Source: Aequorivita aquimaris
Lineage (GTDB): Bacteria; Bacteroidota; Bacteroidia; Flavobacteriales; Flavobacteriaceae
Length of the DNA: 64,000 bases
Direction of reading: 5' to 3'
Assembly (NCBI RefSeq): GCF_001573155.1
Contig: NZ_JRWG01000006.1
Span: 1 to 64,000 of the forward strand
The notes beneath the pieces were generated by a model. It made no database searches. It was given only the letters and a program-made list of their open reading frames with translations, and was not told where the DNA came from. How positions within the stretch are numbered: position 1 is the stretch's first letter; each line of letters begins with the position of its first letter. Positions 8,856 through 17,007 of this stretch are shown piece after piece. Both the position numbers and the translations under genes were made by a program.

Positions 8856-9335
8856 TTATTCATTATTAACAATTTCTCCTTGAAAACTTATGGTGCCACG
8901 ATCGTTGCTGCTAATGGAAAGTGTGGCAAAACTGGAGTATCCCACTGAAATTGAAATAACATAAATGTCAGTTTCCCCTTTTACAGTAGTAGTTACATTA
9001 TAACCATTTTTTGCACTCGTTATAATAAAATCTTCAGGTTTTCCCTTAAAACGCATGCCTTTATCTCGGCCCATAATCATTCCGCTATATGCTCTGCCGT
9101 AAAAAGGCATATTGCTTATAACCATCTCTGGTGAAAATGTTATTGAATAATTACTACCAACCAAGTTTTTTGGGGGCTGCCCGAGCGGTAAAGCTGTGTT
9201 TGCTATAAACTCAAAGTTTTTGGAATTCAGTAATGTTTCAATGGAAGTATGAGGTTTTTCAGTTTTATTCTGCGCAGTGGTGCTTCCGAAAATAAATAGA
9301 ACAACTAATGTATATAAAATTCTAAGTGCTTTCAT
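8856..9335 (-). CDS. DUF4251 secreted protein
   Basis: A 159-residue protein with a signal peptide (residues 1-21, MKALRILYTLVVLFIF, cleavage after TTA). The mature part fits DUF4251: KNFEFIANTALPLG, a strand region around SNYSITFSPEMVISNMPFYGRAY, and paired strands ISVGYSSFATLSISSNDRG. DUF4251 proteins are exported beta-rich proteins of Bacteroidota with no known function. The gene stands alone between the PH-domain gene and the DJ-1-like gene on the same strand, with an 80-bp gap upstream. Confidence 0.82.
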   Translation of the reverse strand: MKALRILYTLVVLFIFGSTTAQNKTEKPHTSIETLLNSKNFEFIANTALPLGQPPKNLVGSNYSITFSPEMVISNMPFYGRAYSGMIMGRDKGMRFKGKPEDFIITSAKNGYNVTTTVKGETDIYVISISVGYSSFATLSISSNDRGTISFQGEIVNNE

Positions 9336-9415
9336 GTTTACTCTTTTTAATCAAACCAAGTGCAAGTTTTGTGCCCAAAATTTCAATCAATTACCGTCCA
9401 CTGCAACTGAATACT

Positions 9416-10168
9416 TTATTGTTTCCAGTCCTGCAATTCCTTCACATACAGATACGATTCCACAAAATCAACCTGCTCCTGCCCAGCCATTTTTTTCAAT
9501 AAGTTCAATGCGGATACATAACTGATTAGATTTCCGTTTGAGGATAAAAACTTTCCATCTTCCACATATCTCACAACGCTGTCATTCTGCACTTTTAAGT
9601 TCGGATAGGCTTTTTGAAGCTCTTCTCCCCCACCAATCCAAGTCACAATTTTTTTACCATCAGCAATTCCCGATTCCCCAATTAAATGTGCCCCGGCACA
9701 ATTGCTTACGGTGTATTTGGTGCTATTGTTTTGTTCCTTTATGAAGTTTACAATTTTTGGATTGTGTATTTGTGCATACATATCATATGCACTTGGAACG
9801 AAAAGCACATCCAGTTTTGGACAATTTTCAAAAGTGTAATCTGGGACTATCTTTAAACCTTCTTCACTAACAATCGGGTCAGAAGTTTCCGCAATTGTAA
9901 TTACATTGAAAAGTTTTTTGCCGTCTGGGGTTGGTTTTGTGAAAACGTCAGCGGTGGCAGTAACTTCGGTAGTCAAAACACCGTTGTACATCAACAGTCC
10001 GATGATTGGCAGGCTGTCGCTTATTGGTTTTAACAGTTCCTTTTCAGCGTACGCCACAACTTCTGGGTCTGCTGGACTTGGCTCAGGACCTGTAGATTTA
10101 TCTGTGGTAAGATTGCAGCTTACAAACGAAGTGGAAAGTGCAACAAATAAAACAATTAATCTCTTCAT
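9416..10168 (-). CDS. DJ-1/PfpI family lipoprotein
   Basis: A lipoprotein signal ends at Cys18 (FVSC). The 250-residue protein carries a class I glutamine-amidotransferase-like DJ-1/PfpI fold: LLMYNGVLTTEV near 58-69 supplies the conserved Glu, DVLFVPSAYDM follows, and VSNCAGAHLIGESG holds the elbow Cys157. Relatives act as chaperones, glyoxalases or isocyanide hydratases, so the reaction is unknown. The envelope location is uncommon for this fold. The flavodoxin-fold gene ends 15 bp upstream on the same strand, so a redox or detoxification operon is plausible. Confidence 0.85.
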   Translation of the reverse strand: MKRLIVLFVALSTSFVSCNLTTDKSTGPEPSPADPEVVAYAEKELLKPISDSLPIIGLLMYNGVLTTEVTATADVFTKPTPDGKKLFNVITIAETSDPIVSEEGLKIVPDYTFENCPKLDVLFVPSAYDMYAQIHNPKIVNFIKEQNNSTKYTVSNCAGAHLIGESGIADGKKIVTWIGGGEELQKAYPNLKVQNDSVVRYVEDGKFLSSNGNLISYVSALNLLKKMAGQEQVDFVESYLYVKELQDWKQ

Positions 10169-10183
10169 ATTATAAAAATGGAT

Positions 10184-10894
10184 TTAGCGATATTCTGGAT
10201 TTTCAAAATTCCAACGGGTGCCATCGTCCCAATCTTTTCGGGAATTGCCGTATTTTGGATACCCTCCCTGCTCTTTCAGCATCTTTGCCAAATGAAGCAA
10301 ATTATACGTCATAAAAGTAGTATTCCTATTCGTAAAATCATTATTTTTTGCGCCACTTTCCTCATCCCGATAACTTGGCCCAGGGCCGGCTTCCCCTATC
10401 CAACCACAATCTGCCTGTGGCGGAATGCTGTAGCCTACGTGCTGTAAGGCATAGAAAATGCCCATAGCACAATGCTTTATTCCATCTTCATTTCCGGTAA
10501 TGATGCAACCGCCAACCTTTCCGTAAAAATAATACTGTCCCTTTTCATTCTGAAGACTGCTCATTGCATACAGCCTTTCAATCAATTTACTGGCCACAGA
10601 GGATTTTTCGCCCAGCCATATAGGAGTTCCAATAATCAGAATATCGGCAGTATCTACCTTCTTCCAAATTTCCGGCCAGGCATCTTCACTTGCGCCGTGC
10701 TCGGTCATATCTGGATATACGCCGTAAGCCACTGGATGATCCACAAGACGAATATTTTCAAAGGAAACCCCTTCGGCCTCCATTATATTTTGTGAAACAT
10801 CCATCAGGCCCTGTGTATGGCTCATCCGCGGGGACTGCTTTAGGGTACAATTGATGTAGAGTGCTTTGAGTTTTGAGAAATCTGGTTTTTGCAT
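10184..10894 (-). CDS. Flavodoxin-family / NAD(P)H-dependent FMN oxidoreductase
   Basis: The 236-residue cytosolic protein has a flavodoxin-like fold: ALYINCTLKQSP at the phosphate-binding loop, ADILIIGTPIWLGEKSS as the second FMN loop (residues about 88-104), and KVGGCIITGNEDG as the third. The family reduces quinones, azo compounds or iron complexes with FMN. Its C-terminal part (GYPKYGNSRKDWDDG) is typical of a Bacteroidota subgroup. The DJ-1-like gene follows 15 bp downstream. Confidence 0.83.
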   Translation of the reverse strand: MQKPDFSKLKALYINCTLKQSPRMSHTQGLMDVSQNIMEAEGVSFENIRLVDHPVAYGVYPDMTEHGASEDAWPEIWKKVDTADILIIGTPIWLGEKSSVASKLIERLYAMSSLQNEKGQYYFYGKVGGCIITGNEDGIKHCAMGIFYALQHVGYSIPPQADCGWIGEAGPGPSYRDEESGAKNNDFTNRNTTFMTYNLLHLAKMLKEQGGYPKYGNSRKDWDDGTRWNFENPEYR

Positions 10895-10966
10895 AATTGA
10901 TTTTAGTTTTAAAGGTAAATAATATTCACCAGAACCGCTAAAAACCTAATCCCATAAACTTTTGAA

Positions 10967-12604
10967 CTAAACCTTCAAATCAATCTCCTTCAAATTCTCT
11001 ATTCTATTTCTCTGAAGGAAATCGTCGATGGTTTCAAAATGCTCAATTACGCGTTTATCCTTAAATTCGAAAACTTTTTCTGAAAGTCCCTGTAAAAAAT
11101 CGCGGTCGTGGGAAACCAAAATCAACGTGCCGTCAAACTGAAGCAACGCTTCTTTTAAAACATCTTTCGATTTTAAATCCAAATGGTTCGTAGGCTCATC
11201 GAGAATTAAAACATTTACGGGTTCTAGCAATAATTTTACCATCGCCAAACGCGTTTTTTCACCTCCGGAAAGCAGCCCCACCTTTTTATCGATATCATCA
11301 CCGCTGAACATAAAGCGACCGAGAATATTTTTTATTTGGGTTCGGATTTCGCCTTTGGCCACCTCATCCACCGTTTGAAAAATGGTGAGTTCCTTATCCA
11401 AAAGCGCGGCTTGGTTTTGTGCAAAATAGCCCACCTTGGCATTGTGGCCCAAGGCGCAGGTACCCTCAAAATCAATTTCGCCCATAATAGCTTTGATCAT
11501 TGTGGATTTCCCTTCGCCATTTCTACCCACAAAACTCACTTTTTGACCACGGGCAATACTCATACTTGCATCCTTAAAAACTACATGTTCTCCATATTTT
11601 TTAGTCATTCCCTCTACAAGTACAGGATAATCACCACTGCGCTGTGCAGGCGGAAAGCGTAATGCCAAGGCCGAAGTATCTATCTCGTCAATCTCGATAA
11701 TCTGAAGTTTTTCAAGCATCCGCTCGCGGCTATTCACTTGATTGGTTTTGGAGTAAGTACCTTTAAAACGCTCTATAAACTGTTGCGTTTCTGCTATAAA
11801 TTTTTGTTGCTCCTCGTACGCCTTTATTTGGTGCGCCCTTCTATCGGCACGCAGCTGCAAATAGTGGCTGTAGTTGGCTTTGTAATCGTAAATACGGCCC
11901 ATGGTAACTTCAATGGTCCGGTTGGTAATGTTATCTATAAATTTTCTGTCGTGAGAAATAACAATAACCGCTTTTGCTTTGTTCAGTAAAAAATCCTCAA
12001 GCCAGATTACCGATTCTATATCTACGTGGTTGGTAGGCTCATCAAGCAAAATAAGATCGGGCTTTTGAAGCAGCAGTTTGGCCAGTTCAATCCGCATACG
12101 CCATCCGCCACTAAATTCTGAAGTGGGACGGTGCAGATCGCTGCGCTTAAAACCTAAGCCCCGAAGCGCTTTTTCTACTTCGGCTTCGTAATTTATTTCT
12201 TCCAAAGCATAATATTTTTCACCCAATTCAGCCACTTTGGTAATAATGCTCATATACGCATCGCTCTCGTAATCGGTACGGGTTTCCAGCTCTTTGTTCA
12301 AGCTGTCCATTTCGTCCCGCATTTCAAAAATCTGTTTGAAAGCTTTAGAAGCTTCCTCAAAAACGGTACAACTGTCATCGGTCAATAAATGTTGCGGCAA
12401 ATATGCAATTACGGCATCTTTTGGGGCGCGGACGTTTCCACGGGTGGGTTTTTGCACCCCGGCAATAATCTTCATCATTGTACTTTTTCCCGCACCGTTT
12501 TTTCCCATTAGTGCTATCTTATCGTTTTCGTTTACTACAAAAGAAACATCGCTGAAAAGTGTTTCTCCACTAAACTCAACTGCTAAACCATCTATTGAAA
12601 TCAT
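10967..12604 (-). CDS. ABC-F family ATPase
   Basis: I start at MISIDGLAVEF (12604); an ATG seven codons upstream (12625) is possible. About 545 residues hold two ABC domains without membrane segments: Walker A GKNGAGKST and GRNGEGKST, signatures SGGWRMRIEL and LSGGEKTRLA, and Walker B LILLDEPTNHVD and VLILDEPTNHLDL. A charged linker (DRRAHQIKAYEEQQKFI) lies between. ABC-F proteins bind the ribosomal E site and relieve stalling or antibiotic inhibition. The closest known type is the housekeeping YkpA/Ybit-like or Uup-like group. It is monocistronic. Confidence 0.9.
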   Translation of the reverse strand: MISIDGLAVEFSGETLFSDVSFVVNENDKIALMGKNGAGKSTMMKIIAGVQKPTRGNVRAPKDAVIAYLPQHLLTDDSCTVFEEASKAFKQIFEMRDEMDSLNKELETRTDYESDAYMSIITKVAELGEKYYALEEINYEAEVEKALRGLGFKRSDLHRPTSEFSGGWRMRIELAKLLLQKPDLILLDEPTNHVDIESVIWLEDFLLNKAKAVIVISHDRKFIDNITNRTIEVTMGRIYDYKANYSHYLQLRADRRAHQIKAYEEQQKFIAETQQFIERFKGTYSKTNQVNSRERMLEKLQIIEIDEIDTSALALRFPPAQRSGDYPVLVEGMTKKYGEHVVFKDASMSIARGQKVSFVGRNGEGKSTMIKAIMGEIDFEGTCALGHNAKVGYFAQNQAALLDKELTIFQTVDEVAKGEIRTQIKNILGRFMFSGDDIDKKVGLLSGGEKTRLAMVKLLLEPVNVLILDEPTNHLDLKSKDVLKEALLQFDGTLILVSHDRDFLQGLSEKVFEFKDKRVIEHFETIDDFLQRNRIENLKEIDLKV

Positions 12605-12835
12605 ATCAAAATTTTGAGGTTGCAAAACTATTAAAAAGAAGTGGATTACGATTACTTATAATCATTTGGTTGTATTGAAGAAAAAAATGCATTTGGTAGC
12701 TATCTTCGCACATCATTCACCCCTCCCAATTAAAAATCATTTTGTAAATTCACACATCAAAATTTCTGTCCTAAATCGCAATCGCCCTTAAATTCCTACG
12801 CAAACCTATGTGATCATTAATTTTAATCACTTGGC

Positions 12836-13144
12836 ATGATATTGCATAGTTTTTTAACCAACCGTTTTCTAAGCTTGGAAGGCAGATTATACAGCGGCAA
12901 CCTCTCTGAAGTACAATTTAAAATTGAAGCCGCATTGGACAAAACCCAATCGTTGATCATTGATTTGGATTCTCTGGAAAGATTTGACGAAGCAGGGGCC
13001 TACATGCTGTATATTACCTCGGAAAAGGCACGGGAGAACAATAAGAAAATTATTCTGTTCTGCAAGAAAAACCAAATTGTAAAACGTGTTTTTAATTTTG
13101 TAGGCATCCAGTATTCCAGCAATTTACCAATACCTAGTTTTTAG
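12836..13144 (+). CDS. Solo STAS-domain protein
   Basis: The 102-residue protein reads as one STAS domain: an N-terminal strand (FLSLEGRLYSGN), a helix (SEVQFKIEAALD), then SLIIDLDSLERFDEAGAYMLYI, where anti-sigma-factor antagonists carry the phosphorylatable Ser in DxSGxxxL. Here that position reads FDEAGAY, so the phospho-acceptor Ser seems to be missing. A stop at 12824 just upstream fixes the start. No anti-sigma kinase is nearby. A five-base inverted repeat (GTGAT/ATCAC, 12810-12830) lies directly upstream. Confidence 0.65.
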   Translation: MILHSFLTNRFLSLEGRLYSGNLSEVQFKIEAALDKTQSLIIDLDSLERFDEAGAYMLYITSEKARENNKKIILFCKKNQIVKRVFNFVGIQYSSNLPIPSF

Positions 13145-13241
13145 GGCATTTTTATTTGCTTTTCATACTATAATTGGATATGTTTACCCAGTAATCAAAA
13201 ACTTTCGTTATGCTTGGTTTTTATTCATTTAGTAAGAGCAA

Positions 13242-13272
13242 TTGTAACCTGAACAAGTTGCGGAAATCTTTG
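13242..13272 (+). promoter_or_regulatory. Candidate promoter of the small basic-protein gene
   Basis: TTG at 13242-13244, a 20-bp spacer and AATCTTTG at 13265-13272 match the flavobacterial promoter TTG-N(19-21)-TAnnTTTG with one mismatch (A for the first T). It would start transcription near 13278 and give a leader of about 190 nt. Confidence 0.4.
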
Positions 13273-13311
13273 GTTGCACTTCTTAAACCGAAAATCATCT
13301 TCCCGAATTAA

Positions 13312-13432
13312 GGCGCACCCGCGAGTGTGCCGTTACGGTTTCCTTTTTTACGCAAAATAACCCATCCATTTAAAGTATCAGCACTGCTGGTAAAACCGAC
13401 TCGCTATATATTTTTTTTAAAAAAGGAAGCCG
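13312..13432 (+). ncRNA. Structured leader RNA upstream of the 38-residue basic protein
   Basis: A 7-bp hairpin (GGCGCAC 13312-13318, loop CCGCGA, GTGTGCC 13325-13331) is followed by a long-range stem in which CGGTTTCCTTTTTT (13336-13349) pairs with AAAAAAGGAAGCCG (13419-13432), 14 bp with one G-U. The stem encloses about 69 nt, including CAGCACTGCTG. It ends 36 nt before the start codon of the small protein. This may be a cis-regulatory leader or an independent RNA. Flavobacterial RNA families in Rfam such as Flavo-1 should be tested; I cannot assign one. Confidence 0.5.
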
Positions 13433-13468
13433 GGATGTTATAATTTCAAAACTTTAAAAATTTATATC

Positions 13469-13585
13469 ATGGCAAAGGGAAGAAACCTTAGAGCCTCCAC
13501 TAAAGATGCTAAGGCATTGAAACAGGAGAAAATATTGAAAAAACTGGAAGAAAAAAAGATGAAGAAACGCAAATCGCGCGTTTAG
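13469..13585 (+). CDS. 38-residue highly basic protein of unknown function
   Basis: ATG 13469 to TAG 13585 encodes MAKGRNLRASTKDAKALKQ followed by EKILKKLEEKKMKKRKSRV. About 15 of 38 residues are Lys or Arg, and the second half should form one amphipathic helix. It is not an obvious ribosomal protein, although the composition suggests RNA or ribosome binding. Support for a real gene: a structured leader and candidate promoter upstream, an intrinsic terminator 32 bp after the stop, and a coherent charged sequence. I do not recognise a named family. Confidence 0.7.
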   Translation: MAKGRNLRASTKDAKALKQEKILKKLEEKKMKKRKSRV

Positions 13586-13616
13586 GTTTTTTTTAATAGT
13601 TGGTTTGATGATTGAG

Positions 13617-13660
13617 AAAGGCCGGGATCAGTGTCAAAATATACCCGGCCTTTTATTTTA
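13617..13660 (+). terminator. Intrinsic terminator after the small basic-protein gene
   Basis: GGCCGGG (13620-13626) pairs with CCCGGCC (13644-13650) and is followed directly by TTTTATTTTA. The stem is seven GC-only pairs, and flanking AAA/TTT can extend it. Confidence 0.85.
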
Positions 13661-13679
13661 GGTGAATCCTAAAAAGTCA

Positions 13680-13710
13680 AAAACCCGCACTGTTATGGTG
13701 CGGGTTTTCT
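13680..13710. terminator. Bidirectional terminator
   Basis: AAACCCGCAC (13681-13690) pairs with GTGCGGGTTT (13698-13707) around a 7-base loop, with T-runs on both strands. It lies 104 bp beyond the stop of the minus-strand TonB receptor gene and probably ends that transcript, and it can also stop plus-strand readthrough. Confidence 0.8.
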
Positions 13711-13813
13711 CAAATTAAGTGGGGAGAAATAAGCCATAAGGCTCAATCCAAATATAAAAAAAATGTGAATACAAACCCACATATTTTTTTGTTCCGAACC
13801 TTGGGAAATTAAA

Positions 13814-16216
13814 CTAAAAATGTGCCGTAATTGAAAGAATAAAATTTCTTCCAGCTCCTGAAATTCCGGAGCTATAGGGTCGATAACGCTGATCGGTAAG
13901 ATTTTCAATTCCGCCGCTTACATCAAAGGTATCCGTTAACTTATAAAGGGCCTTAAAGTTAAGGGTGTACCAAGCGGGTGCATACGGATCTCCATTTTCA
14001 TCAAGCGCATAAATTTCCGTCTTCTCCTTTTCTCCTTCAGGCAGCTCGTCAAAATCATATTTCCCTTGATAGTTCACGTTCAGCTCCATACGCAACTTAT
14101 TCGCTTTATAATTTAAGCGCGAAACACCGAAAAATGGTGAAGCGTGGCGCGAAGTACTTGTTTCTCCATTGTCCAATTCCTCTTCACCCTTCTGAAAGTT
14201 TACATCTGTTGAAAAGCCAAAACCCTTGGGCAATTTCACCTCCACGCCTGCCTGCACACCATATACATGTGCCACGGCTGCATTTTGAATTGCTTGCACT
14301 TGGCTCAATTCACCTTGATAGAGTATGCTGTCCTGCCCATTTAGTTTAAAATCCCTGCGCACCAAAGCATCTTTCAGGGATGTGTAATATCCAGTAACAT
14401 CTACTTTAATAATGTCATCAAAAACCTTTGCAATTCCTAAGTCTGCATTGTAGGCATATTCAGGCTTCAAATCTGGATTGGGAACAACAACACTGCCAGG
14501 TTCCGAATCAAAAACTTTTCCCACATCATCTACATTTGGTGCTCTAAACGCGCTTCCCAAGTTGGTACTTATCACCCACGAATCGTCCGGACGATATACC
14601 CCGCCAATGCTTCCGGTAAGCGCGCCGTTCTTCAACTTGGCTTCCGTGAAGGGAAATGGATAAAAGGCAGTATCAAATTCAGAGTCCAGCAACACGTAGT
14701 TGTAACGCGCGCCAGCACTTAATGTGAAATTATCGGCTACTTTAAATTCATCGGTTACATACACAGCCATTGACTGCCAGGTGGATTTTGGATACCGAGC
14801 CGGCCCCATCACGGAAACTTCTGTTGAAATATCTGTTATTTCTCCATTGGAAGTAACATCGTTCAGCACATATTCCACTCCATAAAAAAGGGTATTCTTT
14901 TCTCCCGTACCCTTTATAAAATCCAGGTTTGCAGAGTAAGCTCCCACTTCTTCACTTTGTGAATTGCGTTCATTGCTGTTAAACGATCGGTCTATCCTGC
15001 TCTCCTCAAACCACTGGTGCGCCAAGCGAAGGCTCAATTGGTCAAAAACCGAATTGTTTGCGGAATGGTTTACACTTAAATTGTTCATCATCCAAATCTG
15101 CGGGCCATAATCCCATTCGGCATAACGGGCCGTACCATTGCGAACGCGCATATGCCTGTCATATCTTCCGTAAGGTGAAGTTTCCGAAAAATGGAACCCA
15201 TATTGAAAATCCCATCGGTCATTTGGCTGAAAGCGAATTTTCTGCATCATATTTATCTGCGAATAGGCCGAGGGAATCTGCAATAGCTTATCATCCTGCG
15301 CAATTACCACATCGGTGCTGTCCTGTCTTTGCACATAATAATCCTTTATGTAATCTTTGGGCCCGTGGCTTCCTTGGCGTAAATGGTCATAATCCCACGA
15401 AGTGATGCTGGTTACAAATGCCCAATTCTTGAACCCCAGATTCACATCAAAATGTCCTGTTTTTTCATTGTTGGCAGAAGAATAGCGCACATTGGCTTTC
15501 CCCGTAACCAAAGGCGAATCGGTTAATGAAAACCGTGGTGTCAAGGTTTGAAAACTCATTACCCCACCAATGGCGTCGCTGCCGTAAATTACTGATCCCG
15601 GACCAAAAAGTACTTCCGTGCCCTCAATGGCAAAAGGATCTAGGTTGATTACATTTTGAAGATTTCCGGAACGGAAAATAGCCGTGTTCATCCTAACCCC
15701 ATCAACCGAATACAACAAACGGCTTGTTGCAAAGCCGCGAATCATGGGGCTTCCCCCACCCTGCTGACTCTTCTGTACAAATACTTTTCCAGAAATACTC
15801 AATAGATCGGCTGCGGTTTGTGGGTTTTGAAGGGCCACATCTTTTGCGGAAATGGAAATAATCTTTGAGGGAACATCATCACTGCTCTGTCTCCATCGAG
15901 ACCCGGAGATAACTACCTCGTCAAGATTTAAGTTTGAAATTTCAAGCGAAAGCGAAAACCCCTCTGCCTCCAGCTCGCTATAACTCTTTACAACCGTTTT
16001 ATAGCCAAGACTGCGTATTTCAATCTTTTCGACATTCTTAAATGCTGAAATATCAGCCTTGCCTTTGGCATTTGTGGTGACATATAATTTTGAATTTGCG
16101 CTAAGGGTAACCAACTCCACTGGTTCGTTGTTCTGCGCATCAGTTATGGTAATGGTTTGGCCGTAGGAAGTTCCCACAATAGCCAACAATAACCATAGCA
16201 TGTATAGTCTTTTCAT
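13814..16216 (-). CDS. TonB-dependent outer-membrane receptor, haem/siderophore-receptor-like
   Basis: I start at MKRLYMLWLLLA (16216), a clean signal peptide (cleaved after SYG); the frame extends 21 codons further upstream. The 800-residue protein has a carboxypeptidase-D-regulatory-like domain (about 20-95), a TonB box region (LDEVVISGS), a plug (EVLFGPGSVIYGSDAIGG) and a 22-strand barrel ending in aromatic ...LSITAHF. FRAPNVDD and NPDLKPE resemble the FRAP/NPNL motif of haem receptors such as HmuR, but the His expected between them is absent, so the ligand is open. An 18-bp palindrome lies 57 bp upstream of the start. Confidence 0.88.
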   Translation of the reverse strand: MKRLYMLWLLLAIVGTSYGQTITITDAQNNEPVELVTLSANSKLYVTTNAKGKADISAFKNVEKIEIRSLGYKTVVKSYSELEAEGFSLSLEISNLNLDEVVISGSRWRQSSDDVPSKIISISAKDVALQNPQTAADLLSISGKVFVQKSQQGGGSPMIRGFATSRLLYSVDGVRMNTAIFRSGNLQNVINLDPFAIEGTEVLFGPGSVIYGSDAIGGVMSFQTLTPRFSLTDSPLVTGKANVRYSSANNEKTGHFDVNLGFKNWAFVTSITSWDYDHLRQGSHGPKDYIKDYYVQRQDSTDVVIAQDDKLLQIPSAYSQINMMQKIRFQPNDRWDFQYGFHFSETSPYGRYDRHMRVRNGTARYAEWDYGPQIWMMNNLSVNHSANNSVFDQLSLRLAHQWFEESRIDRSFNSNERNSQSEEVGAYSANLDFIKGTGEKNTLFYGVEYVLNDVTSNGEITDISTEVSVMGPARYPKSTWQSMAVYVTDEFKVADNFTLSAGARYNYVLLDSEFDTAFYPFPFTEAKLKNGALTGSIGGVYRPDDSWVISTNLGSAFRAPNVDDVGKVFDSEPGSVVVPNPDLKPEYAYNADLGIAKVFDDIIKVDVTGYYTSLKDALVRRDFKLNGQDSILYQGELSQVQAIQNAAVAHVYGVQAGVEVKLPKGFGFSTDVNFQKGEEELDNGETSTSRHASPFFGVSRLNYKANKLRMELNVNYQGKYDFDELPEGEKEKTEIYALDENGDPYAPAWYTLNFKALYKLTDTFDVSGGIENLTDQRYRPYSSGISGAGRNFILSITAHF

Positions 16217-16272
16217 TTTATAATTGATTTGTTTAATTGTTAAGGTGTCAATAAATAACACAATAAGATACA

Positions 16273-16290
16273 CTTTCAATATATTGAAAG
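16273..16290. promoter_or_regulatory. 18-bp perfect palindrome, possible operator
   Basis: CTTTCAATATATTGAAAG is identical to its reverse complement. It sits in the 96-bp gap between the unknown 179-residue gene and the TonB receptor start, 57 bp upstream of that start. The size suits a dimeric repressor. It does not match the classic Fur consensus, so the regulator is unknown. Confidence 0.5.
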
Positions 16291-16312
16291 CTACTGATTA
16301 AAATCTAGGACA

Positions 16313-16852
16313 CTAACTATACTGTGGGGGTGGTGTGGGAGGACTTAAACGTATGGTACTAAAATTGTCCTCATATACTATGGTCTGATAAATTTCAACT
16401 AAGTATTCCGGGACAGTGGCCTGCCACTCAAAAAGCGTTGAACAGAAAAAAGATTGTAAATAAATGGTTAGTTGGTTTTGGGTTCTTTGCTTGTCCTTGT
16501 CTTTATCAAAAGTCTGGGCAACCAGTTGTTCCAACTTTTTATTAAGGGCAGTTTCCTCGTGGTCCCACCAGCATCTGTAGTAAATTGTATCTCCTTTTAT
16601 TTCATTTGAAACTACATCATACATTTGCCCCTCGTATTCAAATTCCTTGGAATGTTCCCACCGCAGTTGTTTCTTTGCCTCTTCTTTTGAAAATTTCAGC
16701 AGTACTAATTCATTTTGGTCTATTCCTGCAACCATTTTCCATTTAATTTCCCGTTTCAACGCAGCTTTCTCAAAATGAAGATAAAGAAACATGGTTGCCA
16801 CTGGAGCGAACAATATAAACAGAAATGCTATGGCAAAAAGTCTTTGTTTCAA
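16313..16852 (-). CDS. Membrane-anchored protein of unknown function next to TonB receptor
   Basis: The 179-residue protein has one N-terminal hydrophobic segment (residues 5-26) followed by KKxxL-type charged residues and a periplasmic domain. Conserved-looking features are AGIDQNELVLLKFSKEEA, LRWEHSKEFEYEGQMYDVV and YYRCWWDHEETALNKKL, with Cys, Trp and His close together, and a proline-rich C-terminus (SPPTPPPQ). I do not recognise a family. It is on the same strand 96 bp upstream of the receptor gene, so it may serve the same uptake function, for example as a metal- or haem-handling accessory. This is an inference. Confidence 0.7.
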   Translation of the reverse strand: MKQRLFAIAFLFILFAPVATMFLYLHFEKAALKREIKWKMVAGIDQNELVLLKFSKEEAKKQLRWEHSKEFEYEGQMYDVVSNEIKGDTIYYRCWWDHEETALNKKLEQLVAQTFDKDKDKQRTQNQLTIYLQSFFCSTLFEWQATVPEYLVEIYQTIVYEDNFSTIRLSPPTPPPQYS

Positions 16853-16944
16853 CCTAAGGAATTATTTCGTATTCAAATGTCGCAAAATTGAAAGTATTTG
16901 CGCAATCATTTCTTACATTTTATTGTTCAATTAAGTCTACATAA

Positions 16945-16988
16945 ATACAATAAAAAAAACCACCCGTAAATAACGGATGGTTTTTCTG
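16945..16988 (-). terminator. Terminator after the HYR/T9SS protein gene
   Basis: ACCACCCGT (16959-16967) pairs with ACGGATGGT (16973-16981) with one mismatch. On the minus strand the hairpin is followed by TTTTTTTT. It begins 20-60 bp after the stop at 17008. Confidence 0.7.
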
Positions 16989-17007
16989 TATTATTCAATA
17001 TAATAGC

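Noticed and set aside
12810-12830. GTGAT-N11-ATCAC dyad upstream of the STAS gene, resembling a CRP site
   Set aside because: The half-site spacing does not fit the CRP/FNR arrangement and the arms are only 5 bp.
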